Assembly (NCBI RefSeq): GCF_002101585.1
Contig: NZ_LQOT01000025.1
Span: 62,001-126,000, forward strand
Reading direction: 5' to 3'
Source: Mycolicibacter engbaekii
GTDB lineage: Bacteria > Actinomycetota > Actinomycetes > Mycobacteriales > Mycobacteriaceae
DNA length: 64,000 bases
In this document: piece by piece, positions 1-8,573 of the stretch
How the letters are laid out: each line of letters starts with the position of its first letter
Numbering within the stretch: the first letter of the stretch is position 1
Made by a program: the position numbers and the translations under genes
The notes under the pieces: generated by a model
Told to the model about the DNA's origin: nothing
The model's input: only the letters and a program-made list of their open reading frames with translations
Database searches by the model: none

Positions 1-313
1 ACAGCTGCCAAAAGCAGAAGAACTGCTTCTGCATGGTCAGCGTGTTGGCATCCGGTGCGTTCTGCAGGAGCTCAGCCCAGGCGTCATAGCTTTGGGCGCC
101 ATTGGTGAACACCCCGGATGCGGCCCACCCCCACGCGGTGGGGAACACCCGCAGGGTCGCCCGGTCGCCGTTGTCGACCCACTCCACATGGTCGATGTAC
201 TGCGGTGAACCCGGCGGCCGCGGGGGCACTGGATCGGCGTTCGCCGAACTGCCGGCGAACAGCACCGCCAGCACCCCCGCCGCGATGGCGGCCACGCGTC
301 CCCCGCTCAACAC
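1..313 (-). CDS. Secreted DUF2599-type protein (3' end outside window)
   Basis: The frame opens at a GTG and runs off the left edge with about 104 codons visible. Residues 1-26 form a typical signal peptide: a short basic start, a hydrophobic stretch (AAIAAGVLAVLFAG) and a SANA-type cleavage site. The mature part contains YIDHVEWVDNG and ends at the edge with KQFFCFWQL, which resembles the DUF2599 family of small secreted actinobacterial proteins. No function is known. It lies 7 bp downstream of the ferredoxin gene on the same strand and could be co-transcribed with it. Family assignment is from memory of the motif and is moderate. Confidence 0.6.
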   Translation of the reverse strand, partial: MLSGGRVAAIAAGVLAVLFAGSSANADPVPPRPPGSPQYIDHVEWVDNGDRATLRVFPTAWGWAASGVFTNGAQSYDAWAELLQNAPDANTLTMQKQFFCFWQL

Positions 314-320
314 ATCCTTC

Positions 321-512
321 TCAGTCCACCAGCCGGATAGCCGCGCGGGGGCACGACGACGCGGCTTCGCGGGCGTCGTCGTGCCGGCCTTCGGGCACCG
401 TGATCTCGTCGACCACGCTGTAGCCGTCGTCATCGAGGTCGAAGAGATCCGGTGCCACGGCAAAGCACCGGCCGTGTCCCTCGCACCGGTCGTGGTCGAC
501 GATCGCGCGCAC
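321..512 (-). CDS. Ferredoxin, 3Fe-4S type (P450 redox partner)
   Basis: A 63-residue protein starting at GTG (VRAIVDHDRCEGHGRC). Cysteines at about 10, 16 and 54, the last followed by proline, give the C-x5-C...CP pattern of single-cluster 3Fe-4S ferredoxins that pass electrons to bacterial P450s. The middle is acidic (PDLFDLDDDGY), as in FdxD-like proteins. The chosen GTG matches the usual N-terminus of the family; an upstream in-frame GTG at about 536 would overlap the aldehyde dehydrogenase. It lies 8 bp after that gene, and the likely P450 partner is at 13965. An FdxD-like role is inferred. Confidence 0.8.
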   Translation of the reverse strand: MRAIVDHDRCEGHGRCFAVAPDLFDLDDDGYSVVDEITVPEGRHDDAREAASSCPRAAIRLVD

Positions 513-520
513 CGCAGTGC

Positions 521-1993
521 CTACCCGACCGGCCACTGCAAGGCTTTGTGCTGCAGGTATTCCGACAGCCCGTACTCGCCGAACTCGCGGCCGATGCCGC
601 TCTGCTTGTAGCCGCCGAACGGGGAAGCGGGGTTGAGTCCCCCACCGCCGCCGTTGATCACGACCATCCCGGTCCGCAGTCTTCGGGCGACCGCATCGGC
701 ACGCAGCGGATCCGCCGACCACACCCCGCCCGCCAGACCGTAGCGGCTGTCGTTGGCGATCCGCACCGCGTCGTCGTCATCGGTGAACGGAATCACCACC
801 GCGACAGGGCCGAAGATCTCCTCCTGCGCGATGCGCATGCTGTTGTCGACACCCACGAACAGCGTCGGCTCGACGTAGTAGCCGCGGTCCAGGTGTGCCG
901 GGCGCTTGCCGCCGAAGGCGATCTGCGCGCCCTCTTCGACACCGCTGGCGATCAGCGACTCCACCCGCTCGCGCTGCACCTCGCGGATCAGCGGTCCCAT
1001 CATGGTCGCGGTGTCGGACGGATCACCGACGCTGATGAATCCCAGGACGCCGACGATTCGGGCCACCAGATCGTCGTGCAGTGACTCGTGCACCAGAATC
1101 CGGGTCTGCAGGGCACAGCCCTGACCGGCGTGGGTGATGAAGCCGGCCAACACGCCCTGCAGCGCCTTGTCCAGGTCGGCATCGTCGAGCAGGATGTTCG
1201 CCGACTTACCGCCGAGCTCGAGCACCACCTTCTTGATGCTCTCGGCGCCCTGGGTGTAGACCTTGCGGCCGACGGCGTCGGATCCGGTGAAACTGATGAT
1301 GTCCACGCCCGGATGGCGGGTCAACCGCTCGCCCGCGGCGATATCGCCGGTGACGATGTTCAGCACGCCCGGGGGCAGCCCTGCGGCTTCGGCGATCTCA
1401 CCGAGAACCATGGCCTCCAGCGGGGTATAGGGCGAGGACTTGAGCACCGCCGTGCAGCCGGCGGCCAGCGCCGGACCCACCTTGGCCAGGTTCAGCAGGA
1501 AGGGAAAGTTGAACGCGGTGATCAGTGCGGCGACACCGTAGGCTTCGCGCACCGCGACCCCGTGCCCGATGCCCTGGCCGTAGATGGGCGGAACCGGCGC
1601 CTCGAACGAGAACTGGGGTAGCACGCGGTGCACCAGATCGTTGAAGTGGTCGATGGGGGTGCCCACCTGGAGCATGTCGGCCAGCATCCGGGTGGAGCCG
1701 GCCTCGGCGATGTTCAGTTCGACGAGTTCGGCTCTCCGGCGGGTCAGCTCGTCGGCCATCGCCGCCAGGATGCGTCCGCGTTCGGCGGGACGCATTGTGG
1801 GCCAAGGGCCCTCGTCGAAAGCAGTGCGCGCCGCTGCGACGGCGGTGTCGATATCCGCGGTGGTCGCCTGCGGTACCTCGGCAATGATCTCCTCGTTCGC
1901 CGGGTTGACGACCTCGAGGACTTCGCTGCCCGAGCCTTCGACCCACGAGCCGTTGATGAACAGGCCGCGGGCCGGTAGTCGTGTCGTGGTCAC
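521..1993 (-). CDS. NAD(P)-dependent aldehyde dehydrogenase
   Basis: A 490-residue protein of the aldehyde dehydrogenase superfamily, which oxidises an aldehyde to a carboxylic acid. The glutamate of LELGGKSAN (about E259) and the cysteine of GQGCALQTR (about C293) are the expected general base and nucleophile, and FNFPF and FTGSDAVGR match cofactor-fold motifs. The GTG start at 1993 follows an AGGAGG ribosome site; a longer frame is open upstream but lacks such a site. The gene is divergent from the GntR regulator at 2089. With the adjacent ferredoxin and the P450 at 13965 it may finish oxidation of a hydroxylated chain to the acid. Substrate unknown. Confidence 0.9.
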   Translation of the reverse strand: MTTTRLPARGLFINGSWVEGSGSEVLEVVNPANEEIIAEVPQATTADIDTAVAAARTAFDEGPWPTMRPAERGRILAAMADELTRRRAELVELNIAEAGSTRMLADMLQVGTPIDHFNDLVHRVLPQFSFEAPVPPIYGQGIGHGVAVREAYGVAALITAFNFPFLLNLAKVGPALAAGCTAVLKSSPYTPLEAMVLGEIAEAAGLPPGVLNIVTGDIAAGERLTRHPGVDIISFTGSDAVGRKVYTQGAESIKKVVLELGGKSANILLDDADLDKALQGVLAGFITHAGQGCALQTRILVHESLHDDLVARIVGVLGFISVGDPSDTATMMGPLIREVQRERVESLIASGVEEGAQIAFGGKRPAHLDRGYYVEPTLFVGVDNSMRIAQEEIFGPVAVVIPFTDDDDAVRIANDSRYGLAGGVWSADPLRADAVARRLRTGMVVINGGGGGLNPASPFGGYKQSGIGREFGEYGLSEYLQHKALQWPVG

Positions 1994-2018
1994 GGAATCC
2001 TCCTGGTAGATGGGCGAT

Positions 2019-2040
2019 GAGTATGCTGATTTAGATATTC
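2019..2040. promoter_or_regulatory. Shared AT-rich operator/promoter motif, site A
   Basis: The 95-bp gap between the divergent aldehyde dehydrogenase and GntR genes contains an imperfect inverted repeat, GAGTAT-N10-ATATTC, with TATGCTGATTTAG inside it. TATGCT fits a mycobacterial -10 element reading toward the GntR gene. The core recurs in five other promoter gaps of this island (sites B-F). The binding protein is not known; the neighbouring GntR is one candidate. Confidence 0.5.
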
Positions 2041-2088
2041 GGGTTCGGGGCGGGCGGTGTGCGCCGCGGACGGCCAAGGAGTGCTGAT

Positions 2089-2886
2089 ATGGCTACGGTG
2101 AATCCGGGCGCTGGTTCGAGAAAGCTGGTGCGGGCGCCCAAGACGGCCGAGATCATCGCAGATCATCTGCGCAGCAGCATTGTCCGCGGTGTCCTGAAGA
2201 ACGGTGACGCGCTGCCCACCGAGGTGGAGCTGGTCAAGCAGTTCGGCGTCTCGCGGCCCACCCTGCGGGAGGCGTTTCGCATTCTGGAGAGCGAATCGCT
2301 CATCGTCGTCCGGCGCGGGTCGCGGGGCGGGGTCCTGGTGTCCGCGCCGGAAACCTCGGTGGCGGCCCGCAACTTCGGCTTGCTCCTGCAGATGTCGGGA
2401 ACCACGCTGGCCGACCTCTACGAGGCCCGTAAGGTCTTCGAGCCCGCCGCTGCGCAGATGCTGGCGCAACGCGCCACACCGCAGGACGTCGAGGACCTCA
2501 AGACCGCGGCCGCGGCGCTGGCGGCGCTGGTCGCCCGGGGAACCGTCGCCGCCGATTTCGGCCAGTGGTCGGCTGCTGCCTTCAGGTTCCACGACCTGAT
2601 CTTGGAACGGGCCGGCAACAACACGATTGCTCTGGTCGGGGCCGTGCTGCGCGAAGTCGTCACCCGGCATATGGCCCGGGTGATGGCGGTTGCCGCGGGC
2701 AATCACGACGAGATCGAGAAGCAGTTCAAGCGCACCATCCGGACCTTCAACAAGTTCACCGCGCTGATCGAAGCGGGCAACGGCGTTGAGGCAAAGGAGC
2801 TCTGGAGCGCGCATATGGAGCGGGCCGGCCGCAACATGTTGTGGGGCGGACTCGCCAAGGAAACCGTGCTCGACCTCTACGTCTGA
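2089..2886 (+). CDS. GntR/FadR-family transcriptional regulator
   Basis: A 265-residue regulator. Residues about 10-80 form a GntR winged helix: AEIIADHLRSSIVRG, then LPTEVELVKQFGVSRPTLRE, ending in the RRGSRGGVLV wing. The rest is an all-helical FCD-type ligand domain (YEARKVFEPAAAQML, FHDLILERAGN, MARVMAV). Family members usually repress acyl-CoA or organic acid catabolism and let go when they bind the acid or its CoA ester. The ATG follows AAGGAG. It is divergent from the aldehyde dehydrogenase across motif A, so it may control that promoter and itself. The ligand is unknown. Confidence 0.9.
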   Translation: MATVNPGAGSRKLVRAPKTAEIIADHLRSSIVRGVLKNGDALPTEVELVKQFGVSRPTLREAFRILESESLIVVRRGSRGGVLVSAPETSVAARNFGLLLQMSGTTLADLYEARKVFEPAAAQMLAQRATPQDVEDLKTAAAALAALVARGTVAADFGQWSAAAFRFHDLILERAGNNTIALVGAVLREVVTRHMARVMAVAAGNHDEIEKQFKRTIRTFNKFTALIEAGNGVEAKELWSAHMERAGRNMLWGGLAKETVLDLYV

Positions 2887-2893
2887 CATCGCA

Positions 2894-4102
2894 TCAGCCC
2901 AGGGCGCCGTCGTCGCGCAGGGAGTTGATCGCATCCCAGTCCAGGCCGTACTCGAGCAGGATCTCCTCGGTGTGCTGTCCGAGTTCGGGCGCGGGACCGA
3001 CGGGAACGTTGGGGGTCTCGTCGAATTGGTAGGGCGGTGCGACCAGCCGGAAGGGGCGGTCGTCTGTCCCGGTGACCGTGGGCAGGTATCCGTTGTCGGC
3101 CACCTGCGGGCTTTCGCACACCTCGTCGAAGGTGGCCGCGGCAGACCATACTCCGGAGAACCCCGCGAGTAGCTGCTTCCACTCCGCCAGGGTCCGGGAG
3201 CCGAAGACCTTGTCGAGTTCGGCGACGCAGGCCGCACGGTTGGCGAAGCGCTGCGCGGCATTGCCGAATCGCTCGTCCTGCGCCAAGTCGGTGCGCCCGA
3301 CGAGTTCGCACAGCTCGGGCCAGAACCGATCGGACTGCAGGCACACCAGATTCAGCCACCGGTCGTCGGCCGTGCGGTAGCTGTTGACGATCGGATTCGG
3401 CGCTTCCCGACGGTCGGTGCGGGGGATCTCGCTGACGCCGACCGCGCTGGCGGCCAGATCCGGACCCATCGTCCACATGCCGGTGTTCAGCAGCGAGACA
3501 TCGACCACCCCGCCCTGGCCGGTCCGCTCGCGGCGGAACAGGGCCATGGCGATCGCACCGGCGATCGCGCTGGAGCCCTGCAGGTCGAAGAACGCGGCCG
3601 GCTGCGCGGCCGGCGCCTCGGCGCCGGGTGCGGTGAGCTTGTGCTGGACGCCGGCCGCCGACCATGCCGCGGCGGCATCGAATCCGCCGGCGTCGGCCTG
3701 CGGCCCGCGGATGCCCCAGCCGGAACCGCGGGCGTAGATGAGGCGCTCGTGGCCGGCGCGCAGGTCTTCGGCCTCGATGCCGAGCTTGGCGCGCACCTTG
3801 GGCAGGTAACTGGTCAAGAACACGTCAGCGGTGGCGGTCAACTGGCGAAGTGTCGCGATGCCACTGGGACGGGACAGGTCCAGGGTGATGCTGCGCTTGC
3901 CGCGGTTGGGCACCTGCAGGAACGGATTGGGCAGCGAGGTGTCGCCGTTGAGCGAATTCAGCAGGCCGCGTTGGGGGTCACCGGTGGGCGGCTCGACCTT
4001 GATCACGTCGGCGCCGAGGTCGGCCAGAATGGCGCCTGCGCCCGGGACGAATGTCCACGCGGCCACCTCGATGACGCGTACGCCCTCGAACGGTCGGATC
4101 AC
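2894..4102 (-). CDS. CaiB/BaiF-type CoA transferase (family III)
   Basis: A 402-residue family III CoA transferase, which moves CoA from an acyl-CoA to a free acid. The N-terminus (FEGVRVIEVAAWTFVPGAGAILADLGADVIKVEPP) is diagnostic, followed by NRGKRSITLDLS and FFDLQGSSAIAGAIAMALFRRERTGQGGVVDVSLL. Length fits the family. The GTG start is preceded by AGGAG. It lies 27 bp downstream of the CrtC-like gene on the same strand and ends 7 bp from the convergent GntR gene. It probably activates or recycles an acid intermediate of this island; the substrate cannot be read from sequence. Confidence 0.9.
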   Translation of the reverse strand: MIRPFEGVRVIEVAAWTFVPGAGAILADLGADVIKVEPPTGDPQRGLLNSLNGDTSLPNPFLQVPNRGKRSITLDLSRPSGIATLRQLTATADVFLTSYLPKVRAKLGIEAEDLRAGHERLIYARGSGWGIRGPQADAGGFDAAAAWSAAGVQHKLTAPGAEAPAAQPAAFFDLQGSSAIAGAIAMALFRRERTGQGGVVDVSLLNTGMWTMGPDLAASAVGVSEIPRTDRREAPNPIVNSYRTADDRWLNLVCLQSDRFWPELCELVGRTDLAQDERFGNAAQRFANRAACVAELDKVFGSRTLAEWKQLLAGFSGVWSAAATFDEVCESPQVADNGYLPTVTGTDDRPFRLVAPPYQFDETPNVPVGPAPELGQHTEEILLEYGLDWDAINSLRDDGALG

Positions 4103-4129
4103 TTGGTTTCTCCTGATCTGGGTTTCGCG

Positions 4130-5224
4130 TCAGTGCGTGGCGTGCAGGGCTTCGAGCATGCGGGCGAAATGTTGTGGATGCCAGATGTCTTGGTCCTCGC
4201 CCCAGCCGATCTCGCCGTCGAGATCCCACCGCATGAGCGCGGTGCTGCCGCCGCCGCGCTCGCAGATGTGGCTGACCGTGAACCCCTCGGCGTCCATCAC
4301 CCGGCCGGTGAGGTCCACCAGATGCACATGCATGTGCGAACTCCAGCCGGTGACCGGGTCGCGGTAGTTCTTCATCCGGCTGGCCGATTTGTCCAACCGC
4401 TCGAAACGGCCGTCCCGCAACAGCCAGCCGTGGTTCAGCGGGGACCAGCCCTCGGCGTCGCCCTCGGCGACTCGGGCGAAGGCCAGAAAGCCGGTGCGCG
4501 GTCCGGAATGGCCGAAGATGTACTGGATCCGGCCGCGGCCGCGTTCCCGCTCGATCTCCCGCCAGCGCGCACCGCCGGGGTGCAGGACCCGGTCGCCCTG
4601 GTCCGCCGGGGCGGTTCGCGGGGGCCGGGGACCTCCCCGCGGGGCCCAGGTCCGGTCCCGGATCGAGTAGCAGTCGAGCGCAATCCGCTCCCCGCTCAGC
4701 ACCAGCTCGCCGGTGACGTGGCCGAGCTGATCGAAGTGGGTGTGCGTCATGAACGGCGGTTCGCCGGGGGTGAATCGGCGCGGGTCGTGGGTGCCCTCGA
4801 AGTCAAGCCGCACCGCGAAGTCCGACTCCGGGTCCTGGTACTCGATGCGGTATTCGCGCATGGGGCGCACCATCCGCACACTGAATCCGCCGCCGGGTAG
4901 CACGATGTCGCGCAGGTCCAGGCTGGTGTCGGTGAGGGGGACTTCGCTGCGCATCCGGAAATACCGCAGGTGTTCCGGGGTCGCACCGGCCGGATCCCAG
5001 ACGTAGACCCGCCATGTCGCGGTGCCGCGGCTGGTGTGGAACTCGGCGTGCAGCCACCCGCCGATCTTGCGTTCGGGGATGTTGAACGACCACCAGGTGG
5101 TCTCGGTCCAGAACGGGTCGGACGGGCAGGGGTGGAAGTCGTCGTCGGCCGGGGTGAACGGCGAATCCGGGTTAGCGGCTTGGGGTGTGGCTCCCAAGGT
5201 CTCCGCTGACGGCCTGGTCGACAT
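4130..5224 (-). CDS. CrtC/AttH-like double-lipocalin protein (DUF7064/7065 type)
   Basis: A 364-residue soluble protein without signal peptide. The first part has DPFWTETTWWSFNIPERKIGGWLHAEF and YQDPESDFAVRLDFEG; the second has HFDQLGHVTGELVLSGERIALDCYSIRDRTWAPRG. This layout resembles the hydroxyneurosporene-synthase (CrtC)-like fold, two lipocalin-like halves, which in carotenoid pathways hydrates an isoprenoid double bond. In mycobacteria such proteins sit in steroid- or terpenoid-type catabolic clusters without a proven role. It leads the CaiB gene (27 bp apart). The ATG lies about 20 bp downstream of motif B, with no strong Shine-Dalgarno. A hydratase role is only a suggestion. Confidence 0.65.
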   Translation of the reverse strand: MSTRPSAETLGATPQAANPDSPFTPADDDFHPCPSDPFWTETTWWSFNIPERKIGGWLHAEFHTSRGTATWRVYVWDPAGATPEHLRYFRMRSEVPLTDTSLDLRDIVLPGGGFSVRMVRPMREYRIEYQDPESDFAVRLDFEGTHDPRRFTPGEPPFMTHTHFDQLGHVTGELVLSGERIALDCYSIRDRTWAPRGGPRPPRTAPADQGDRVLHPGGARWREIERERGRGRIQYIFGHSGPRTGFLAFARVAEGDAEGWSPLNHGWLLRDGRFERLDKSASRMKNYRDPVTGWSSHMHVHLVDLTGRVMDAEGFTVSHICERGGGSTALMRWDLDGEIGWGEDQDIWHPQHFARMLEALHATH

Positions 5225-5245
5225 AGCCGTGATCCTAACTGAAAA

Positions 5246-5266
5246 GGATACTGATTTAGTAGTTAA
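5246..5266. promoter_or_regulatory. Shared AT-rich operator/promoter motif, site B
   Basis: GGATACTGATTTAG followed by TAGTTAA, about 20 bp upstream of the CrtC-like start. TACT-N5-AGTA is a small inverted repeat. On the minus strand the same bases read AGTATCCT, where TATCCT fits a -10 element for the CrtC-like gene. The same core is at sites A and C-F. Confidence 0.5.
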
Positions 5267-5308
5267 TTGCTGCGATCAGCCAGCCGGATGAACCGCCAGG
5301 ACGCCTGC

Positions 5309-6148
5309 CTATGGGTCGCCGCCGGTGGCGTCGAACAGCGACTCCTGGGTCAGGCTGGCCACCAGAGTGCCGCGTTGGTCATAGATCTGACCGGCGTAGA
5401 CACCGCGGCCGCCCGAGGCGGCCAGCGGATGCAGATCGAGCAGGAGCCAGTCGTTGGGATCGCCTCGCCGGTGCAGCCACACCGCGTGATCGAGGCTCGG
5501 CAGCAGGCCCACCCGTTCGATCTCCGGTGCCCGGGACAGCCCGGTGCACAGATCCGAGACGAACACCACCCCGCAGGCCCGGGCGTTCGGATCGTCGTCC
5601 AGCGGCTCGCGGATGCGGACCCAGAACCGCGCCGGCCACCGGTACCAGGGTTCGCCCCCGTCGGGCACCCGCGCTTCCAGGTCGAAGGTGCGCGAGGCAT
5701 TGAGCTCATAGGTGGTCAGCTCGGCCGGCGGCGGCACGGCGGGGATCTCGACGGCCTGGTATTCGGTGGCGTCATCTTTGGGGCGCGAGAAGGAGCATCC
5801 CATCGAGAAGATCGCGGTTCCGCCCTGATACGCGGTGACGCGCCGGCCGGAGTAGCGGCCGCCATCGCGATCGCGGTCCACCTGCAGTTCTAGGGGGCTG
5901 CCGGCGTCGCCGGCCGCCAGGAAGTAACCGTGCAGCGAGTGCGCCACCCGGTCGCCGGGCACCGTGAGGCTGGCGGCGCGCAGCGCCTGGGCGGCGATCT
6001 GGCCGCCGTAGATGGCGCGCCGACCGGTCACCGCTACCGGGTCGGCAAGGAAGCGGTCGTGCGGAAGCCGCCGCAGCGTCAACAGCTCGGCTACCGCTGT
6101 CGGAGTGACCTGGTTCTCGTCGAAGACCTCACGCGAGGTGAGGTTCAC
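5309..6148 (-). CDS. tesB: Acyl-CoA thioesterase II (TesB family)
   Basis: A 279-residue double-hotdog thioesterase that hydrolyses acyl-CoA to the acid and CoA. IYGGQIAAQALRAA and VAHSLHGYFLAAGD in the first half, and VWLHRR, GGRGVYAGQIYDQRGTLVASLTQE in the second half, are TesB hallmarks. The GTG start overlaps the TGA of the upstream thiolase (GTGA), so translation is probably coupled. It is the last gene of a five-gene minus-strand run (CoA ligase, DUF35, Ltp, thiolase, TesB). It may release CoA from stalled intermediates. Confidence 0.9.
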   Translation of the reverse strand: MNLTSREVFDENQVTPTAVAELLTLRRLPHDRFLADPVAVTGRRAIYGGQIAAQALRAASLTVPGDRVAHSLHGYFLAAGDAGSPLELQVDRDRDGGRYSGRRVTAYQGGTAIFSMGCSFSRPKDDATEYQAVEIPAVPPPAELTTYELNASRTFDLEARVPDGGEPWYRWPARFWVRIREPLDDDPNARACGVVFVSDLCTGLSRAPEIERVGLLPSLDHAVWLHRRGDPNDWLLLDLHPLAASGGRGVYAGQIYDQRGTLVASLTQESLFDATGGDP

Positions 6149-7317
6149 AGCAACTCGATGATCGTCGCATTCGCCATCCCGCCGCCCTCGCACATTGTCT
6201 GCAGGCCGAACCGTATTCCTTCGCGCCGCATGCGATGCACCATCGTGGTCATCAGGCGCGCGCCGGAGGCGCCCAGCGGGTGGCCCAGCGCAATAGCCCC
6301 GCCGCTCGGGTTGGTCGCCAGCTCGCCCGCCCCGGTCTCCTTCAGCCAGGCCAGCACCACGGGGGCGAACGCCTCGTTGACCTCGAACGTGCCGATATCC
6401 GATATCGCCAGGCCGGCCCGGTCGAGGGCCTTCGCGGTGGCGGGTATCGGTGCGGTCAGCATCATCACCGGGTCGGAACCGGCGAGGACTGCGGTGTGGA
6501 TGCGGGCCCACGGCGTAAGCCCCAGTGCGCGGGCCCGCTCGGAGGTGGTGATGAGCAGCGCCGCGGACCCGTCGCTGATCTGCGACGAGCTGCCGGCGGT
6601 GATCACGCCGTCCGCGGCGAAGGCGGGCTTCAACCCGGCGAGTTTCTCGGCCGTGGTGTCCGGCCGGACACCGCCGTCGGTGTCCACGGTCGTTCCGTCG
6701 GGCAGGGTCACCGGCACGATCTCGTCGGCGAACTCGCCGGCCTGGATGGCCCGCGCCGCGCGGTGGTGCGAACCGGCGCTGAACTCATCGAGCTGCGAAC
6801 GTGACAGCGACCAGCGCTCAGCGATCATTTCGGCGCCGAGGCCCTGGTGGAAGTGCTTGATGCCGTAGCGTTCCCGCTCGGATTCGGTCATCGGATCGCC
6901 CACGTCGACGCCGCGCGATGCCCCCATCGGCACCCGGCTCATCATCTCGACCCCGCCGGCCACGGCCACGTCGTACTGGCCGGAGATGACCCCCGCTGCG
7001 GCGAAGTGCAGCGCCTGCTGGCTGGATCCGCACTGCCGGTCCACCGTGGTGCCGGGCACGTCCTCGGGCCAGCCGGCACTGAGCACCGCGTGCCGGGCGA
7101 TGTTGCCGGTCTGTTCGCCGACCTGGCTCACACAACCCCAGATGACGTCGTCGACGACCGCGGGATCGATTCCGGTGCGGTCGGCCAGGGCCCGCAGCAC
7201 CTGCGCGGACACCTCACCGGCGGCGATGCCCGACAGCGCGCCGTTGCGGCGCCCGACCGGCGTGCGCACCGCGCCGACGATCACCGCGTCGCGGCCGGGT
7301 GTCTGGTGTGTGGTCAC
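6145..7317 (-). CDS. Acetyl-CoA acyltransferase (thiolase, FadA type)
   Basis: A 390-residue thiolase that cleaves a 3-oxoacyl-CoA with CoA in beta-oxidation. The nucleophile lies in VDRQCGSSQQAL, the histidine in GGAIALGHPLGASGARLMTT and the second cysteine in LQTMCEGGGMANATII, so the catalytic set is complete. The GTG start has AGGAG upstream; the open frame extends further 5' but that part overlaps the Ltp gene in another frame. It lies 50 bp after the Ltp-type thiolase and overlaps tesB by 4 bp. It is the most canonical thiolase of the window. Confidence 0.93.
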   Translation of the reverse strand: MTTHQTPGRDAVIVGAVRTPVGRRNGALSGIAAGEVSAQVLRALADRTGIDPAVVDDVIWGCVSQVGEQTGNIARHAVLSAGWPEDVPGTTVDRQCGSSQQALHFAAAGVISGQYDVAVAGGVEMMSRVPMGASRGVDVGDPMTESERERYGIKHFHQGLGAEMIAERWSLSRSQLDEFSAGSHHRAARAIQAGEFADEIVPVTLPDGTTVDTDGGVRPDTTAEKLAGLKPAFAADGVITAGSSSQISDGSAALLITTSERARALGLTPWARIHTAVLAGSDPVMMLTAPIPATAKALDRAGLAISDIGTFEVNEAFAPVVLAWLKETGAGELATNPSGGAIALGHPLGASGARLMTTMVHRMRREGIRFGLQTMCEGGGMANATIIELL

Positions 7318-7367
7318 GGGGACTCCTTTGCCCTCGGGATGTTGCCTGGGTCGATGTGTGCGGGGAG

Positions 7368-8573
7368 TCAGCCGGCCTTTTCCAGAATGTGGATGCCGCA
7401 GGTGGAGCCCAGGCCGATGACATGCGCCAAACCGACACGGGCGCCGTCGATCTGGCGCGGTCCGGCCTCGCCGCGCAGGTGCTGGCAGATCTCCCACACG
7501 TTGGCGATTCCGGTGGCCGCGATCGGGTGGCCCTTGGATTGCAGGCCGCCGGAGACGTTGACGGGAAGCTTGCCGTCGCGCCAGGGCGCGCCGCTTTCGA
7601 AGAAGTTGACCGCGCCGCCGGGCGGGCACAGGCCCAGGTTGTCGTAGTGCACCAGTTCGGCGGTGGCGAAGCAGTCGTGCAGCTCCACGAGGTCCAGGTC
7701 GGCGGGTCCGAGTCCGGCCTGCTCGTAGGCCTGGGTTGCGGCGTTACGGGTGACGGTGTTGACGTTGGGCAGTACCTGGCATGCCGGTTCCCAGGGGTCG
7801 GTGGTCAGCACCGAGGCGCTGACCTTGACTGCGCGCCGGCGCTGTTCGGCCGAAAGCGATTGGAGCCGTTCGTCGCTGACCACCACTGCTGCGGCCGCGC
7901 CGTCGCAGTTGGCCGAACACATCGGGCGGGTGTTCGGGTAGGCGATCATGACATCGTTCATGATCTGCTCCGCGGACATTGCTTTGGTGTGGGCCGCCAG
8001 CGGGTTCAGCGTGGAATGGGAGTGGTTCTTCTCGCTGATCCGGGCGAACAGTTCCAGCGGTGTTCCGGCGTAGTCGTGGCGATGCAGGTACTGCATGCCG
8101 ATCTGGGCGAACACCCCGGGCATCAGGTCGGTCCCGACGCGGCCCTCCAGCCCGGTGACCGCATCCAGCCGTCCCTGTGGCTGCCAGGTCTTGGGTCCGG
8201 TGCCGGCCTTGCCGGAGGCGCCGAGCATCCCGGCGCCGGCGAGCTTCTCGGCGCCCACCGCCAGCCCGAGGTGGGCTTCACCGGCCTTGATCGCCAGCAT
8301 GGCGGTGCGCAGCGCTGTCGCCCCGGTGGCGCAGGCGTTGGCCACGTTGAACACCGGGATGCCGGTCTGGCCGAGCTGCTTCTGGACGGCCTGCCCGTAG
8401 CCGGGTGGGCCGAACAGGTTGCCGGCGGCCAGCACGTCGATGTCGGCGACGCTGACCCCGGCATCGGCCAGGGCCGCGCGGGCGGCTTCGACGCCGAGCC
8501 CCACCCCGTCGCGATCCGGCCGCTTGCCGAACTTGGTCATCGAGATGCCCAGAATCCAGATGTCACCGTTCAC
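7368..8573 (-). CDS. SCP2/Ltp-type thiolase (lipid-transfer protein family)
   Basis: A 401-residue member of the SCP-x thiolase-like family. Unlike the protein at 21325 it keeps the catalytic residues: cysteine in VANACATGATALRTAM, histidine in GGLQSKGHPIAATGIA and the second cysteine in GLGSTCGIHIL. A real thiolytic step on a bulky 3-oxoacyl-CoA is therefore plausible. Its GTG overlaps the stop of the DUF35 gene by 4 bp, the usual arrangement for an Ltp with its OB-fold partner. It lies second to the DUF35 gene in an operon headed by the CoA ligase at 10591. Substrate unknown. Confidence 0.88.
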   Translation of the reverse strand: MNGDIWILGISMTKFGKRPDRDGVGLGVEAARAALADAGVSVADIDVLAAGNLFGPPGYGQAVQKQLGQTGIPVFNVANACATGATALRTAMLAIKAGEAHLGLAVGAEKLAGAGMLGASGKAGTGPKTWQPQGRLDAVTGLEGRVGTDLMPGVFAQIGMQYLHRHDYAGTPLELFARISEKNHSHSTLNPLAAHTKAMSAEQIMNDVMIAYPNTRPMCSANCDGAAAAVVVSDERLQSLSAEQRRRAVKVSASVLTTDPWEPACQVLPNVNTVTRNAATQAYEQAGLGPADLDLVELHDCFATAELVHYDNLGLCPPGGAVNFFESGAPWRDGKLPVNVSGGLQSKGHPIAATGIANVWEICQHLRGEAGPRQIDGARVGLAHVIGLGSTCGIHILEKAG

